Below, in pieces: positions 7,193 to 16,832 of a stretch of 43,353 nucleotides of DNA. The notes beneath the pieces were generated by a model, which searched no databases, had not been told where the DNA came from, and was given only the letters and a program-made list of their open reading frames with translations. Source of the stretch: an uncultured Bacteroidota bacterium. GTDB lineage: Bacteria > Bacteroidota > Bacteroidia > Chitinophagales > Saprospiraceae. Position numbers and translations under genes: made by a program. Each line of letters starts with the position of its first letter. Position 1 is the first letter of the stretch. The stretch is taken from NCBI GenBank assembly GCA_937861115.1, contig CALMBD010000037.1, positions 1 through 43,353 on the forward strand. The letters are read 5' to 3'.

Positions 7193-8041
7193 TTAAAACG
7201 CGCGTTTCAGCCATTTTTTGAAACGCTGGATGGGGTCTTCCTTGCGGGGTTTGAGTTTGCCGTCGTGCGTCATATTGTTGTCGAAGTGGTACTGGAGTTC
7301 TACGGCATAGTTTCTTTCCGCCTCGCCGCTCTGCATCAACTGCGCGATAAATGGTGTGACATTGCCGTTCAGCACGCCGTTGACGGAGATCGTCTGGTAT
7401 TCGCTGCGTCCGATAGGGTTCCGGTTCCGGTTGATCTCGGCCTTGCCGTTTTCGGCAAAATAGTCGGCGTGGAAAATGGCGGGATTTTGTTTTTTCAACC
7501 GCTTGGTGCCGCGCCGTTCGTTGCGCCAGGGATGTTCGTTTTTGGGCAACTGGCCGGCCAGAAAAGTCCTTTTCCAGAGGGTTACCTGGTGCGACATGAG
7601 AAAACCCGAAGCGGCGTTGTCGAGCCGGGCCAGGTTAAAGCCTTCGATAAAATGCGGCTCAGGCACGGTCCTGTACACTTCCGAGCTGTGCAATTTCACC
7701 ATGTCCCAGTCGTTTTGGGCTGCCATGTCAAAGAGTTGGCTGAAAAAGGCTGCGTTTACATCTTTGTTGAGCCACATATCCTCCTGAAAATAGAGCACGT
7801 AATCCTCTTCGATTTTTTCCGTCAGCAGATGCCTGAGCCGGTCCGACCATTCGCCTGTTCCCGATTTGATGTTCCGGAAACCGGCGATGTCCACATCTTT
7901 TTCCTCAGTGGCGAAGTAGCAGTTGCAGGGGATATCGCGGTCCCAGTGCTTCGCGAAGAAATATGCAAAACCGCGGTACAGGAACTCGTACCGGTCGCAA
8001 CTGTGCACCAGCAGTGCTACTTTGTTTTGTTTGCCGCTCAT
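7193..8041 (-). CDS. glycosyltransferase-like protein (GT-A type fold suspected)
   Basis: A soluble 282-residue protein with no signal peptide. The N-terminus KVALLVHSCDRYEFL resembles the first strand of GT-A nucleotide-sugar transferases. The segment DYVLYFQEDMW (about residues 80-90) could supply the acidic metal-binding motif, here Glu-Asp rather than Asp-x-Asp. Later come a conserved-looking GFNLARLDNAASGFLMSHQ and a Lys/Arg-rich C-terminus (RFKKWLKRAF) that may contact the membrane. Proteins with this layout occur in bacterial surface-polysaccharide loci, but no other such genes are next to it. Donor and acceptor are unknown, and the assignment rests on fold-level resemblance only. Confidence 0.6.
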   Translation of the reverse strand: MSGKQNKVALLVHSCDRYEFLYRGFAYFFAKHWDRDIPCNCYFATEEKDVDIAGFRNIKSGTGEWSDRLRHLLTEKIEEDYVLYFQEDMWLNKDVNAAFFSQLFDMAAQNDWDMVKLHSSEVYRTVPEPHFIEGFNLARLDNAASGFLMSHQVTLWKRTFLAGQLPKNEHPWRNERRGTKRLKKQNPAIFHADYFAENGKAEINRNRNPIGRSEYQTISVNGVLNGNVTPFIAQLMQSGEAERNYAVELQYHFDNNMTHDGKLKPRKEDPIQRFKKWLKRAF

Positions 8042-8100
8042 GGAGTAACAGGTGAGATTTGGCCAAAAATGCAGTTTTTTGGAATAGCGGATGCGTAAAG

Positions 8101-10596
8101 TTAATCATTGCGTGGCTTTTGGGTACCCCGCGATGGCTGGAGTTTTCTTGTCCGTACCGCCTTCCATACCTCGAACCAGCCTACCGAGACCAATGCTGTT
8201 GCGAGACAAAGCCCCATATCTGCCGGGGTGATCGGACCAAGCCTGAAAAGTTCACGCAGTGTCGGGACGGTAAAAATAGCGGCGGCGATGGCCGTTGATA
8301 CCCCGATAATCCACCACAGCAGGTTATTCCGGTACAAAATGGTTGTCGCAACGGTGTACTCAAAGGAGCGGTTAGCGAGGGTGAGGAAAATATTGGCGGC
8401 CAGCATGGTGAAGAAAACAAATGAGCGTGTCGTCGGCTCGTCGTACCCACGGAATATGGCGAGGTGGTACATGGCAAAGATGCCGCCGGTGATCGCCATC
8501 CCCTGGACAAGACTGAGCGACAGCTCATGCCAGGAGAAAAGGTTGGAAGAGGTGTTTCTCGGCGGTTTCAGGAGCACATTCGGCTCGGCGGGCTCGTTTT
8601 CAAAAGCCACTGCACAGACGGGGTCCATGATCAGTTCTAGAAAAATGACGTGTATGGGCATCAACATGTGCAGGTAAGGCCAGCCGAAAAGGAGCGGCAG
8701 CAGTACCACCAGCACAATAGGCAGGTGTATGGAAATCACGTACCGGATGGCCTTGCGGAGGTTGTTGTAGATACGCCGGCCCGTTTTGATGGCTTTGATC
8801 ATATGCCCGAGGTCGTCGTCGAGCAGTACCATCGAGGCGGCCCCTTTTGCAATTTCGGTACCGCGGCGCCCCATCGCCACCCCTACCGGCGCCGCTTTTA
8901 AAGCCGGACCGTCGTTGACGCCATCGCCGGTCATGGCGACCACTTCGCCGTTTGCCTTGAGCGCTTCCACGATGCGGAGTTTGGCTGCCGGAAACATCCG
9001 TGCAAAAACCGTGGTTCGGGCGGCGGCCTCCTGAAGTTGATGGTCGGTCATTTGCATGACCGCTTCGCCTGCCACTGCCTCGCCCGATACCCTTATTCCG
9101 CTTTCGCGGGCAATATTCATCGCCGTTTCCGGGTAGTCGCCCGTGATCATTTTCACAGCAATGCCGGCATCATAAAACCCCGCCATTACCCTGGCAATAC
9201 CGGGTTTGGGCGGATCGTACAGCGCGACCATGCCCTCCATCTTCCAGGGGAAATCGTCCTGGTCGGCGGGCCAGGCGCCGTTGTCCCACCGGGCACTCGC
9301 CACACCCAGCACGCGAAACCCCTTGCCGGCCATGGTCATGGTTTGTCGTTCGACCTCTACTGCTTGTTCCTTGCTGAGCTTGCACACGCGTACAATGCGT
9401 TCCACGGCGCCTTTGGTAGCGACAATACGTTCTCCACCGGCATTTTCGTGCACATGGGTCATCATGGGCGGTATCCCGGAGAGCGGGTATTCGTGTACCA
9501 GGTCGAACGACTTGCGGCGATCTTCGGTCGTTTTTTGTTCATAAGCCTGGTGGATCGCCTTTTCCATGGCGTCGAAGGGCTGCGGCTCGCTGGCCCACAT
9601 CGCCCATTCCAGCACCATACCGGCGCCGGAGTAGTCGCTGACCTCGGCCACACTCATGCGGTTTTCGGTGATTGTCCCTGTTTTGTCGAGACAGATCACG
9701 GTAGCCGCGCCGAGACTTTCCACGGTTTTGGGCTGTTTTACCAGTACCTGCTGGCGTGTCATGCGGTAGGCGCCCAGTGCCATGAAAGTAGTAAACGCAA
9801 CGGGTATTTCCTCCGGGACCAGGGCCAGTGCGAAGGCCAGGGAGAACAACAGGGCGTTGAGGAACGAATCCGCATAGGCGTAATTGATGGCCAGTACGAT
9901 GAGAAAAGCCAGCAGGCCGGCTACCATCATCTGTTTTACAAAGCGGTCGATCTGGCGCTGGAGCGGCGTCGGCTCCGTCTCAATGGATTCGATGGATTTG
10001 CCGAGTTTGCCAAATTCCGTGCGTGCGCCCACTGCCGTTACCTCCACGATACCCATTCCGGAAGCCACAGTAGTGCCCTGGTAGAGGCGGTTCTGCCCTT
10101 CCGGGATATCCTTGGATACGGGAAGTGACTCCCCCGTCAGCACTGCTTCGTCGACGGTAAGATCGTTTTGTTGTATCAACCGGCCGTCGGCAGCGAGCAT
10201 TTCCCCCTCTTCAACGACGAGCAGGTCGTGCACCACGATCTCCTCTACCGGAATTTCCAGCCGTTCTCCGCTGCGGATCACCCGGGCGCGGGGCTGGGCA
10301 AAATCGCGCAACGCAGCGAGGGCCTTCTCACTCCTGAATTCCTGCACGATCTCGATCAGGATAACAAATACCACAGCGCCAACCATCAACCATGCCTCCG
10401 TTGTGTCGCCGATAATAAAGTACAGCCCGCAGGTCAGCAGGAGCAGCATGAAAATGGGCTCCGTGACTATCTCGGCGAGCATGCGGTACAGCGGACGCCT
10501 GGGGTGCAGGTAAAGCCGGTTGCTGCCCGACTGCTCGCGGCTGCGGAGCACCTCTTCCGGGGTAAGTCCGGTCAGTTTATCGTGTTCTCTGGTCAA
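8101..10596 (-). CDS. P2-type cation-translocating ATPase
   Basis: The 831-residue product has all core motifs of a P-type ATPase: LTGES in the actuator domain, the phosphorylated Asp304 in DKTGTITEN, and TGDGVNDGPALKAA in the hinge. It begins with a cation-ATPase N-domain (LTGLTPEEVLRSREQSGSNR). The fourth membrane helix has PEEIPVAFTTFMALG, with a Glu after the Pro-Glu pair as in Ca2+-pump-like P2 ATPases, and M6 carries ELIMDPVCAVAFENEP. About ten membrane helices are expected, the last six after residue 640. It probably exports Ca2+ or a related cation from the cytoplasm; Na+/K+ or Mn2+ transport cannot be excluded. It is transcribed divergently from the peroxiredoxin operon. Confidence 0.9.
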   Translation of the reverse strand: MTREHDKLTGLTPEEVLRSREQSGSNRLYLHPRRPLYRMLAEIVTEPIFMLLLLTCGLYFIIGDTTEAWLMVGAVVFVILIEIVQEFRSEKALAALRDFAQPRARVIRSGERLEIPVEEIVVHDLLVVEEGEMLAADGRLIQQNDLTVDEAVLTGESLPVSKDIPEGQNRLYQGTTVASGMGIVEVTAVGARTEFGKLGKSIESIETEPTPLQRQIDRFVKQMMVAGLLAFLIVLAINYAYADSFLNALLFSLAFALALVPEEIPVAFTTFMALGAYRMTRQQVLVKQPKTVESLGAATVICLDKTGTITENRMSVAEVSDYSGAGMVLEWAMWASEPQPFDAMEKAIHQAYEQKTTEDRRKSFDLVHEYPLSGIPPMMTHVHENAGGERIVATKGAVERIVRVCKLSKEQAVEVERQTMTMAGKGFRVLGVASARWDNGAWPADQDDFPWKMEGMVALYDPPKPGIARVMAGFYDAGIAVKMITGDYPETAMNIARESGIRVSGEAVAGEAVMQMTDHQLQEAAARTTVFARMFPAAKLRIVEALKANGEVVAMTGDGVNDGPALKAAPVGVAMGRRGTEIAKGAASMVLLDDDLGHMIKAIKTGRRIYNNLRKAIRYVISIHLPIVLVVLLPLLFGWPYLHMLMPIHVIFLELIMDPVCAVAFENEPAEPNVLLKPPRNTSSNLFSWHELSLSLVQGMAITGGIFAMYHLAIFRGYDEPTTRSFVFFTMLAANIFLTLANRSFEYTVATTILYRNNLLWWIIGVSTAIAAAIFTVPTLRELFRLGPITPADMGLCLATALVSVGWFEVWKAVRTRKLQPSRGTQKPRND

Positions 10597-10801
10597 GTTG
10601 TTTCTATTTAAGATCGGTACTCATATGCAAGAATAGGTCAAAATACGGGAAAAACCTGCTGATTCAGGGAAACATAATATCAGCACTGTATGTGATGGCA
10701 ATCATTATTTCTAATGACGGTATCGGCTTCTTTTGCATTACCGAATGGCAGGATTTGAATGGATGGTCCTGCATGCTCATCATTATAAATCAATACAATC
10801 A

Positions 10802-11449
10802 ATGGAACCACAAGTAAATTTTATACCGCGCATCGGCGATCATGCGCCCGATTTTGAAGCCGTTACCACACAAGGCAAACTGCGCTTCTCTGAATTTAAC
10901 AAAGGAAGCTGGGTCATCCTTTTTTCCCACCCGGCTGATTTTACCCCCGTTTGCACGACCGAACTGACCGGTTTTGCCCGGGAAAAGGAATTTTTTGCAG
11001 CCTTCAATACAAAATTGATAGGGCTCAGCATCGACAGCATTCACTCGCACGTAGCCTGGGTAAACAATGTGCGGGAAAAAATGGGTGTACTGATGGATTT
11101 CCCGATCATCGCCGATATCGATATGTCAGTTTCAAAACTGTACGGCATGCTGCAACCCGGTGAAAGCGAGACTGCCGCCGTACGCGCCGTGTTTTTTATC
11201 GATCCGACCGGAAAAATACGGCTGATCATGTACTACCCGCTTAATATCGGTAGAAACATGGAAGAGATCAAGCGGGTATTGACGGCGTTGCAAACTGCCG
11301 ATGAAAACAAGGTAGCCATGCCGTTGAACTGGAAAAAAGGCGAAAAAGTGATCGTGCCACCCCCCAAAACGCTCACGGAACTCGAAGAACGCCTGGCCAG
11401 TTCGTACGAAATGGTCGATTTCTACCTGGCTAAAAAAGAACTCGTTTGA
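10802..11449 (+). CDS. 1-Cys peroxiredoxin (Prx6 type)
   Basis: The protein has 215 residues starting at ATG 10802 (MEPQVNF); the open frame upstream of this is non-conserved-looking leader. The peroxidatic Cys51 lies in HPADFTPVCTTEL, the Prx6-type active site. It is the only cysteine in the protein, so this is a strict one-Cys enzyme needing an external thiol for recycling. The C-terminal extension (MPLNWKKGEKVIVPPP) is the dimer/arm domain typical of Prx6. It reduces H2O2 or alkyl hydroperoxides in the cytoplasm. Its stop codon lies two bases before the ATG of PEP synthase, so the two genes form an operon. Confidence 0.93.
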   Translation: MEPQVNFIPRIGDHAPDFEAVTTQGKLRFSEFNKGSWVILFSHPADFTPVCTTELTGFAREKEFFAAFNTKLIGLSIDSIHSHVAWVNNVREKMGVLMDFPIIADIDMSVSKLYGMLQPGESETAAVRAVFFIDPTGKIRLIMYYPLNIGRNMEEIKRVLTALQTADENKVAMPLNWKKGEKVIVPPPKTLTELEERLASSYEMVDFYLAKKELV

Positions 11450-11451
11450 CA

Positions 11452-13830
11452 ATGGCGCGCTACATCCGCTTTTTCGGTGAACTGTCCATCGACGATATCC
11501 CCTCAGTGGGAGGGAAGAATGCGTCGCTGGGTGAAATGTACCGGCAACTTACGCCGGGAGGCATCCGTGTGCCGGATGGTTTTGCCGTTACGGCTGATGC
11601 ATTCCGCCATTTTCTGGAGGCCAATGGGCTGCACCGGCCGCTGACTGCGTTGATGGGACAACTCGATCGCAAGACTTTTTCCAACCTTCAGTCGACCGGT
11701 GCAAGCGCCCGGGCCCTCTTGCTGGATGCCGCCATGCCCGACGACCTGGCAGCGGATATCCGGCAGGCCTATCGCCAACTGGCGGGTGATGACAAGCAGG
11801 TGTCCTTCGCCGTGCGCAGCAGTGCCACGGCGGAGGATTTGCCTAATGCCAGTTTTGCCGGCCAGCACGAGACCTATCTCAATGTTCAGGGGGAGGAAGG
11901 TGTTGTTCAGGCCGTACAGCGTTGTTTTGCCTCTCTCTTTACCGACCGGGCCATCAAATACCGCGAAGACAACGGCTTTGCACACATGCAAGTGGCCTTG
12001 TCTGTCGGGGTACAGCGCATGGTCCGCTCCGACCTTGCCTGCGCCGGAATAGCCTTCACCATCGAACCGGATTCCGGTTTCCGCGATATTATCCTGATCT
12101 CGGGCGTGTACGGTTTGGGGGAGAATATTGTGCAGGGCGCTGTCACACCCGATGAATTTTATGTGTTCAAGCCAACCCTTCGCGCGGGGAAAAACCCGGT
12201 GGTGATGAAAAAACGGGGCGAAAAGGCCAAAACCATGATCTATGCCCCTGCAGGAAGCGCGGAAAGCACGCTCAACCTCGAAACCCCTGCAGAAAGACGC
12301 AGGCAGTTCGTCCTCACGGACGATGAGATCCGAACGCTGGCCGACTGGTCGCTCCGCATCGAGGAGCACTACGACAAGCCCATGGATATCGAATGGGCTA
12401 AAGATGGCCTCAGCGGCGAACTGTTTATCGTTCAGGCACGACCGGAAACGGTGGTCAGCCGCAGAAACCCCTACCGGATGACCGAGTACAAACTCCTCGG
12501 TAAAAGCAAGGTGCTGGCCAAAGGCCAGGCCGTGGGCAACAGGATCAGTTCCGGTACGGCGCGGGTGCTGAATTCGCCCGCCGATTCGGACAAACTCCAG
12601 CCCGGCGACATCCTGGTGACCGACATAACCAGTCCCGACTGGGACCCCATCCTCAAAAAGGCCGGCGCGATCGTGACCAACAAGGGCGGTCGCACAAGCC
12701 ATGCCTCTATCGTCGCCCGCGAACTGGGTGTGGTGGCCATTGTGGGCACAGGCAATGCCACGGAGGCCATCCGCGACGGACAGACTGTGACTGCCTCCTG
12801 CGCCGAAAGCGAGATGGGGAAGGTGTACGACGGCGCCCTGCAGTGGACCGAAAAGGAACTGGACCTTTCGGGCATTCACATGCCGCGAACGGCTCCCATG
12901 CTGATCGTGGCCGATCCGGATAAGGCATACAAGTTGTCGTTCTATCCCAATCAGGGTGTCGGTCTGATGCGGCTCGAATTTGTCATCAACAACGCCATCC
13001 GCGTGCACCCTATGGCGCTGGCGCATTTTGACACCCTGGAGGACGAAGCGACCCGGACGGAGATCGAGAAAATTACCGCCGGTTACCCCGATAAAAAGAC
13101 ATTTTTTGTCGAAAGGCTTGCCGAGGCGGTGGCCAACATCGCCTGCGCTTTTTATCCCAGGGATGTTATCGTGCGCATGAGCGATTTTAAAACGAATGAA
13201 TACGCACACCTCGTCGGTGGACAGTCTTTTGAACCGCTGGAAGAAAACCCCATGCTCGGTTTCAGGGGCGCTTCGCGTTACTACAACGACCGCTACCGCG
13301 ACGGTTTCCTGCTCGAATGTGCCGCCATGAAAAAGGTGCGCGAAGAGATGGGCCTGACCAACGTCAAACTGATGATTCCTTTTTGCCGGACAGTGGAGGA
13401 AGGTGAAAAGGTGGTGGCGCTGATGGCTGAAAACGGACTGAAACGCGGCGAAAACGGGTTGGAGATATACGTTATGGTTGAAATACCGAGCAATGTGATC
13501 CTCGCCGAAGCCTTTGCCAAAGTCTTTGACGGATTCTCCATCGGCTCCAACGACCTTACACAACTTACCCTCGGTGTCGACCGCGACTCCGACCTGATCC
13601 GCGACCTGTTCGATGAAAACAACGCTGCGGTGAAGACCATGATCGCGACGGCCATTGAAAAGGCCAGGGCTGCCGGGATAAAGATCGGGTTGTGCGGGCA
13701 GGCGCCCAGCGATTACCCGGCTTTTGCGCAGTTCCTGGTCAACGAAGGCATTAACAGCATTTCCTTTAACCCCGACGCCTTGTTGCATGGTATTGAAAAT
13801 ATCAATATTGCCGAGGCCGTAAAGACATAA
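11452..13830 (+). CDS. ppsA: phosphoenolpyruvate synthase
   Basis: This 792-residue enzyme converts pyruvate and ATP to PEP, AMP and phosphate, a first step of gluconeogenesis. The N-terminal ATP/pyruvate-binding domain begins SIDDIPSVGGKNASLGEM and contains SFAVRSSATAEDLPNASFAG. The phosphohistidine domain has the catalytic His417 in GGRTSHASIVARELG. The C-terminal PEP-binding barrel has the signature GSNDLTQLTLGVDRDS and the active-site Cys segment IGLCGQAPSDYP. Length and domain order are normal. I chose ATG 11452; a TTG at 11446 overlaps the peroxiredoxin stop. An SDR gene follows 37 bases later in the same direction. Confidence 0.96.
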   Translation: MARYIRFFGELSIDDIPSVGGKNASLGEMYRQLTPGGIRVPDGFAVTADAFRHFLEANGLHRPLTALMGQLDRKTFSNLQSTGASARALLLDAAMPDDLAADIRQAYRQLAGDDKQVSFAVRSSATAEDLPNASFAGQHETYLNVQGEEGVVQAVQRCFASLFTDRAIKYREDNGFAHMQVALSVGVQRMVRSDLACAGIAFTIEPDSGFRDIILISGVYGLGENIVQGAVTPDEFYVFKPTLRAGKNPVVMKKRGEKAKTMIYAPAGSAESTLNLETPAERRRQFVLTDDEIRTLADWSLRIEEHYDKPMDIEWAKDGLSGELFIVQARPETVVSRRNPYRMTEYKLLGKSKVLAKGQAVGNRISSGTARVLNSPADSDKLQPGDILVTDITSPDWDPILKKAGAIVTNKGGRTSHASIVARELGVVAIVGTGNATEAIRDGQTVTASCAESEMGKVYDGALQWTEKELDLSGIHMPRTAPMLIVADPDKAYKLSFYPNQGVGLMRLEFVINNAIRVHPMALAHFDTLEDEATRTEIEKITAGYPDKKTFFVERLAEAVANIACAFYPRDVIVRMSDFKTNEYAHLVGGQSFEPLEENPMLGFRGASRYYNDRYRDGFLLECAAMKKVREEMGLTNVKLMIPFCRTVEEGEKVVALMAENGLKRGENGLEIYVMVEIPSNVILAEAFAKVFDGFSIGSNDLTQLTLGVDRDSDLIRDLFDENNAAVKTMIATAIEKARAAGIKIGLCGQAPSDYPAFAQFLVNEGINSISFNPDALLHGIENINIAEAVKT

Positions 13831-13867
13831 GTGAATCGTTTTCCAAGTCAAACCGCATCGATATACT

Positions 13868-14635
13868 ATGAACCATACCAACCGATTACAAAACAAAGTA
13901 GCCATCGTCACCGGTGCTGCAGGAGGCATGGGCGAAGCCACAGCGCGCCTGTTTGCCCAATCCGGCGCAAAAGTGCTGGCTACGGATATCCAGTTTGAAA
14001 AAATGGATGCCTGGGTGCAGGCCGCCCAAAAAGAAGGCTTGCCCATTGCGTGTGTCCTGCACGATGTCACCTCGGAGTCTGACTGGCAGACAGTGGTGTC
14101 CAAAGCCGTTCATTTGTACGGCGGCATTGATATTCTGGTCAATAATGCCGGCGTTTACCGGCCCCTGGAAACAACCGAAGCGACCAGTCTGGAGCGCTGG
14201 AACCAGGTTCTGGCGATCAACCTGAGCAGTGCCTTTTTGGGTGCAAAAACCGCATTGCCGTACCTGAAAAAGAGCGGCAGGGGCGCTATCGTTAATATTT
14301 CCTCCATTGCGGGACTGGTCGGTGGCAACGGCGCGGCGTATTCGGCCTCAAAGGCCGGTATGCTGCTGCTGACCAAGGATCAGGCCGTTGAGTTCGCGCC
14401 CTTCAACATTCGCGTCAATTCCATACATCCCGGCGGGGTTTTGACCCCCATGACGGAAGCGCTTATCCCCGCCGATCCGGCACAAAAGGCGCAAATGATG
14501 CAGATGATGTGCCCGCTGGGGCGTATTGGAGAGGCTATCGAGATCGCCTGGGGGGCATTGTTCCTGGCCTCCGACGAATCCTCCTACATGACCGGCGCCG
14601 AACTGGTGATAGATGGCGGGTTGACGGCAAGGTAA
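13868..14635 (+). CDS. short-chain dehydrogenase/reductase (classical SDR)
   Basis: A 255-residue classical SDR. The cofactor motif TGAAGGMG is near residues 16-23, an Asp (LATDIQF) at the end of the second strand suggests NAD(H), NNAG is near 93, a Ser of INISSIAG is near 143, and the catalytic YSASK lies near 158. The C-terminus (MTGAELVIDGGL) is the usual ending. It resembles cyclopentanol/hydroxysteroid-type and FabG-like dehydrogenases; the substrate cannot be read from the sequence. It follows ppsA after 37 bases and may be in the same operon. Confidence 0.9.
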   Translation: MNHTNRLQNKVAIVTGAAGGMGEATARLFAQSGAKVLATDIQFEKMDAWVQAAQKEGLPIACVLHDVTSESDWQTVVSKAVHLYGGIDILVNNAGVYRPLETTEATSLERWNQVLAINLSSAFLGAKTALPYLKKSGRGAIVNISSIAGLVGGNGAAYSASKAGMLLLTKDQAVEFAPFNIRVNSIHPGGVLTPMTEALIPADPAQKAQMMQMMCPLGRIGEAIEIAWGALFLASDESSYMTGAELVIDGGLTAR

Positions 14636-14665
14636 AATGGCGTTTTCCTCAACCGAGCGACTCTT

Positions 14666-15655
14666 TCAACGCACAAACAACACCGAGTTCACATTGCCCT
14701 TCAGGTCGGTCTCGACGCGTGGACTGGCCGGGTCAGTCATCCACTGGCCGTCGACAATGAACTTGTACAGGTGTTTGCCTCCGGTAAGCGGCACCTCGGT
14801 CGCCCAGCCGGATTCGGTTCGGTGCATTTTTACCTTCTTTTTGTCCCAGTTGTTGAAACTGCCCGTGAGGATCACCTCCTGCGCTGTTTCAAAGCCCTCC
14901 AGTTCGAAGCGTACTGGTTTGGTGACACGCAGCACGGAGTTGAATGTGTTGAACTGGTTGACCCTTTTTTCCGGGTTATCCGGGTCTTCCATCCATTGGC
15001 CGTCTGCAATAAACTTGTATTCATAAATGCCGGGAGGCAGTATCAGTTGCAGTTCCCAGCCGTCGCCTGTCCGCTTCATGGCCAGGGCCTCTTCATCCCA
15101 ATTGTTGAAAGTACCCGCCAGGATCACCCTTTGGCTTTCAGCAAATCCCCGGAGCCGGAACAATACATTGCCGGAATCGACAGGTACCGGCGCGGGTACA
15201 TTCGGGTTTTTGATGTTGTTCCAACCCAGAATACCTCCTTTTTTCAGATCTGCGGACTTGGGCGACGTCCATTGTTCGCCGTTGATGACGAATTTGAACT
15301 GCCAGTTCGGCGCGTCGCTGAAGTCTTTGAGGTTTTTGCGCAGCCTGTATAGCCATTCGTTTACGCGCTGCATATGCCATCCTTCCCCCGACCAGTCGTT
15401 GAAATTGCCGGAAACCGCCACATCAACAATGTCGAGATCGGAGAAGTCGACCCGGACACTGTCGCGGCCATGGACGGCTTTTTCGTAGATGCGCAGGTCG
15501 AACTCGAAAACCACATCGTTGCCATCAAAATAATAGGTGCCGAACTGGTTTTTAGAGGTGTCTGCCTGCGCCATAACCCGGCAGGACATACATACCAGCA
15601 GCAGCAGTACTGCTGCAAACCTGATGTGCTTTTCCAAAGTCATGATGCAGCCCAT
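14666..15655 (-). CDS. secreted protein with three AMPK/CBM48-type glycogen-binding-like modules
   Basis: The protein has 329 residues. A signal peptide ends near residue 30 (CRVMAQ), possibly with cysteines at the hydrophobic end. Three related E-set modules follow: about 55-130 (VAVSGNFNDW), 163-245 (VILAGTFNNWDEEA, then YEYKFIADGQWMEDP) and 248-329 (VILTGSFNNWDKKK, then YKFIVDGQWMTDP). Each has the FN(N/D)W and YKF(I/V)DGQW signatures of AMPK-type glycogen-binding domains, with the first the most divergent. There is no catalytic domain. It may be an extracytoplasmic starch/glycogen-binding protein. It is 56 bases downstream of the aspartic-protease-like gene and may share its transcript. 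Confidence 0.88.
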   Translation of the reverse strand: MGCIMTLEKHIRFAAVLLLLVCMSCRVMAQADTSKNQFGTYYFDGNDVVFEFDLRIYEKAVHGRDSVRVDFSDLDIVDVAVSGNFNDWSGEGWHMQRVNEWLYRLRKNLKDFSDAPNWQFKFVINGEQWTSPKSADLKKGGILGWNNIKNPNVPAPVPVDSGNVLFRLRGFAESQRVILAGTFNNWDEEALAMKRTGDGWELQLILPPGIYEYKFIADGQWMEDPDNPEKRVNQFNTFNSVLRVTKPVRFELEGFETAQEVILTGSFNNWDKKKVKMHRTESGWATEVPLTGGKHLYKFIVDGQWMTDPASPRVETDLKGNVNSVLFVR

Positions 15656-15711
15656 TTCAATAATTTGAACTTCATAATATAGGTGTGCCGGCCGGTAAAT
15701 TCCTCTTCATT

Positions 15712-16683
15712 TTAAGGTCTGACAGCCCGGTAGAAAGTTAGACGCCGTTTTTTGTAATTGATACTTACCGGGCACTGGGATAAAAACTCATAACCCAGAA
15801 TGCCGTCCAGTTGTGTTTCATAGGCAGCGTTTATTTCCCTGAGATTGGTCAGCAGCGTCGCCATCGGCTTTAGAGCGATGGTATCGACGCGGGCGTTTTG
15901 CAGCAACCCACTCAAGACTTCGATGCTTTCCTGCCCCATTCCCCTCAGTTTTACCCGGCGGCGGATTTCAAAATTGTTTTTCAGGAATCGTTTGCCGGAA
16001 CCGGTACTAAGCAGGTTTTGTTCCGCCCCGGAATCCAGACCGAACCATTTGCCTTGCTTTGACCCGAATCCCAGCCAGACCATGGCGATGTGCCCCGACA
16101 CCTTTATGGCAGCGCCGCCGGTGGGTTTGTACTCCCAATCCGGAACAGGGTCGATGGGGTTTCCCGCGGCATCGGTGCGCACCAGCATCAATACCGAAGT
16201 GCCGTAGTCGAACAACACTTCGAAATCGCGGAACACCGAATAACCGATCAGGCCGACAAGGTCTGTTTTTTTTGCTCTTTCGATATGAGACAGATCGATC
16301 AATTCGGCCGTAATGCCGGTAGACAAGTGGTTGTCGAGCACAAAAGTATCCGTTCTGGTCGAACCCATTACCCTGACTTTGCCGGTTACCCCGCCGCCGT
16401 CTGCCGCCGACAGTTCGCCTGGCTGCCCGAAATGCCGGTAGTTGAGCAACAGCCCAGATGCCCCGGTATCGAAGAAAAAATTGCCTTCCACGCTGTCCAC
16501 ACGTGCCCGGACGGTGATCAGCGTCCCCGTCAGGGTGAACGGCACCCTGATGATGTTGGGGGTGATCCACCCTCCTTCTGTCAGGATGAATTCCCGTTGT
16601 GGCTCGACCCGGCCGGGAAAGCCGGCATAGAAGAAAAATATGGGTAGCAGCCCATAACTGCAGTAATACAGGATTGCTTTCAT
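15712..16683 (-). CDS. secreted retropepsin/pepsin-like aspartic protease homologue
   Basis: The protein has 323 residues with an N-terminal hydrophobic segment (about 3-22). Two aspartic-protease motifs sit in one chain: FFDTGASG with Asp72 and FGLDSGAEQNL with Asp217. Each is followed by a hydrophobic strand and a later Gly pair (LIGYSVF, ILGYEFLS), as in clan AA proteases. A single chain carrying both aspartates resembles an internal pepsin-like pseudo-dimer, while Bacteroidota proteins of this kind are usually grouped with retropepsin-like proteases. It likely acts in the periplasm or at the cell surface; substrate unknown. Divergent from the gene at 16860. Confidence 0.8.
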   Translation of the reverse strand: MKAILYYCSYGLLPIFFFYAGFPGRVEPQREFILTEGGWITPNIIRVPFTLTGTLITVRARVDSVEGNFFFDTGASGLLLNYRHFGQPGELSAADGGGVTGKVRVMGSTRTDTFVLDNHLSTGITAELIDLSHIERAKKTDLVGLIGYSVFRDFEVLFDYGTSVLMLVRTDAAGNPIDPVPDWEYKPTGGAAIKVSGHIAMVWLGFGSKQGKWFGLDSGAEQNLLSTGSGKRFLKNNFEIRRRVKLRGMGQESIEVLSGLLQNARVDTIALKPMATLLTNLREINAAYETQLDGILGYEFLSQCPVSINYKKRRLTFYRAVRP

Positions 16684-16832
16684 AGATGCGTGTCATGCAG
16701 GACTTCCTGCCCTGGCAAAGACACCTGGAATGTGGCGCCGGATGCTTCCCGGCACGATGATATCTCCTTTTCTGCTACGGGAATTACTGCGACGGCTGAC
16801 CTGCATCATGGGAACATTCCGGCCGGCACGGC

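Noticed and set aside
11503-14103. 866-codon open frame on the minus strand
   Set aside because: It lies fully opposite ppsA and the start of the SDR gene, both with complete family motifs. Its translation is low-complexity and matches no family; it is a by-product of codon bias.
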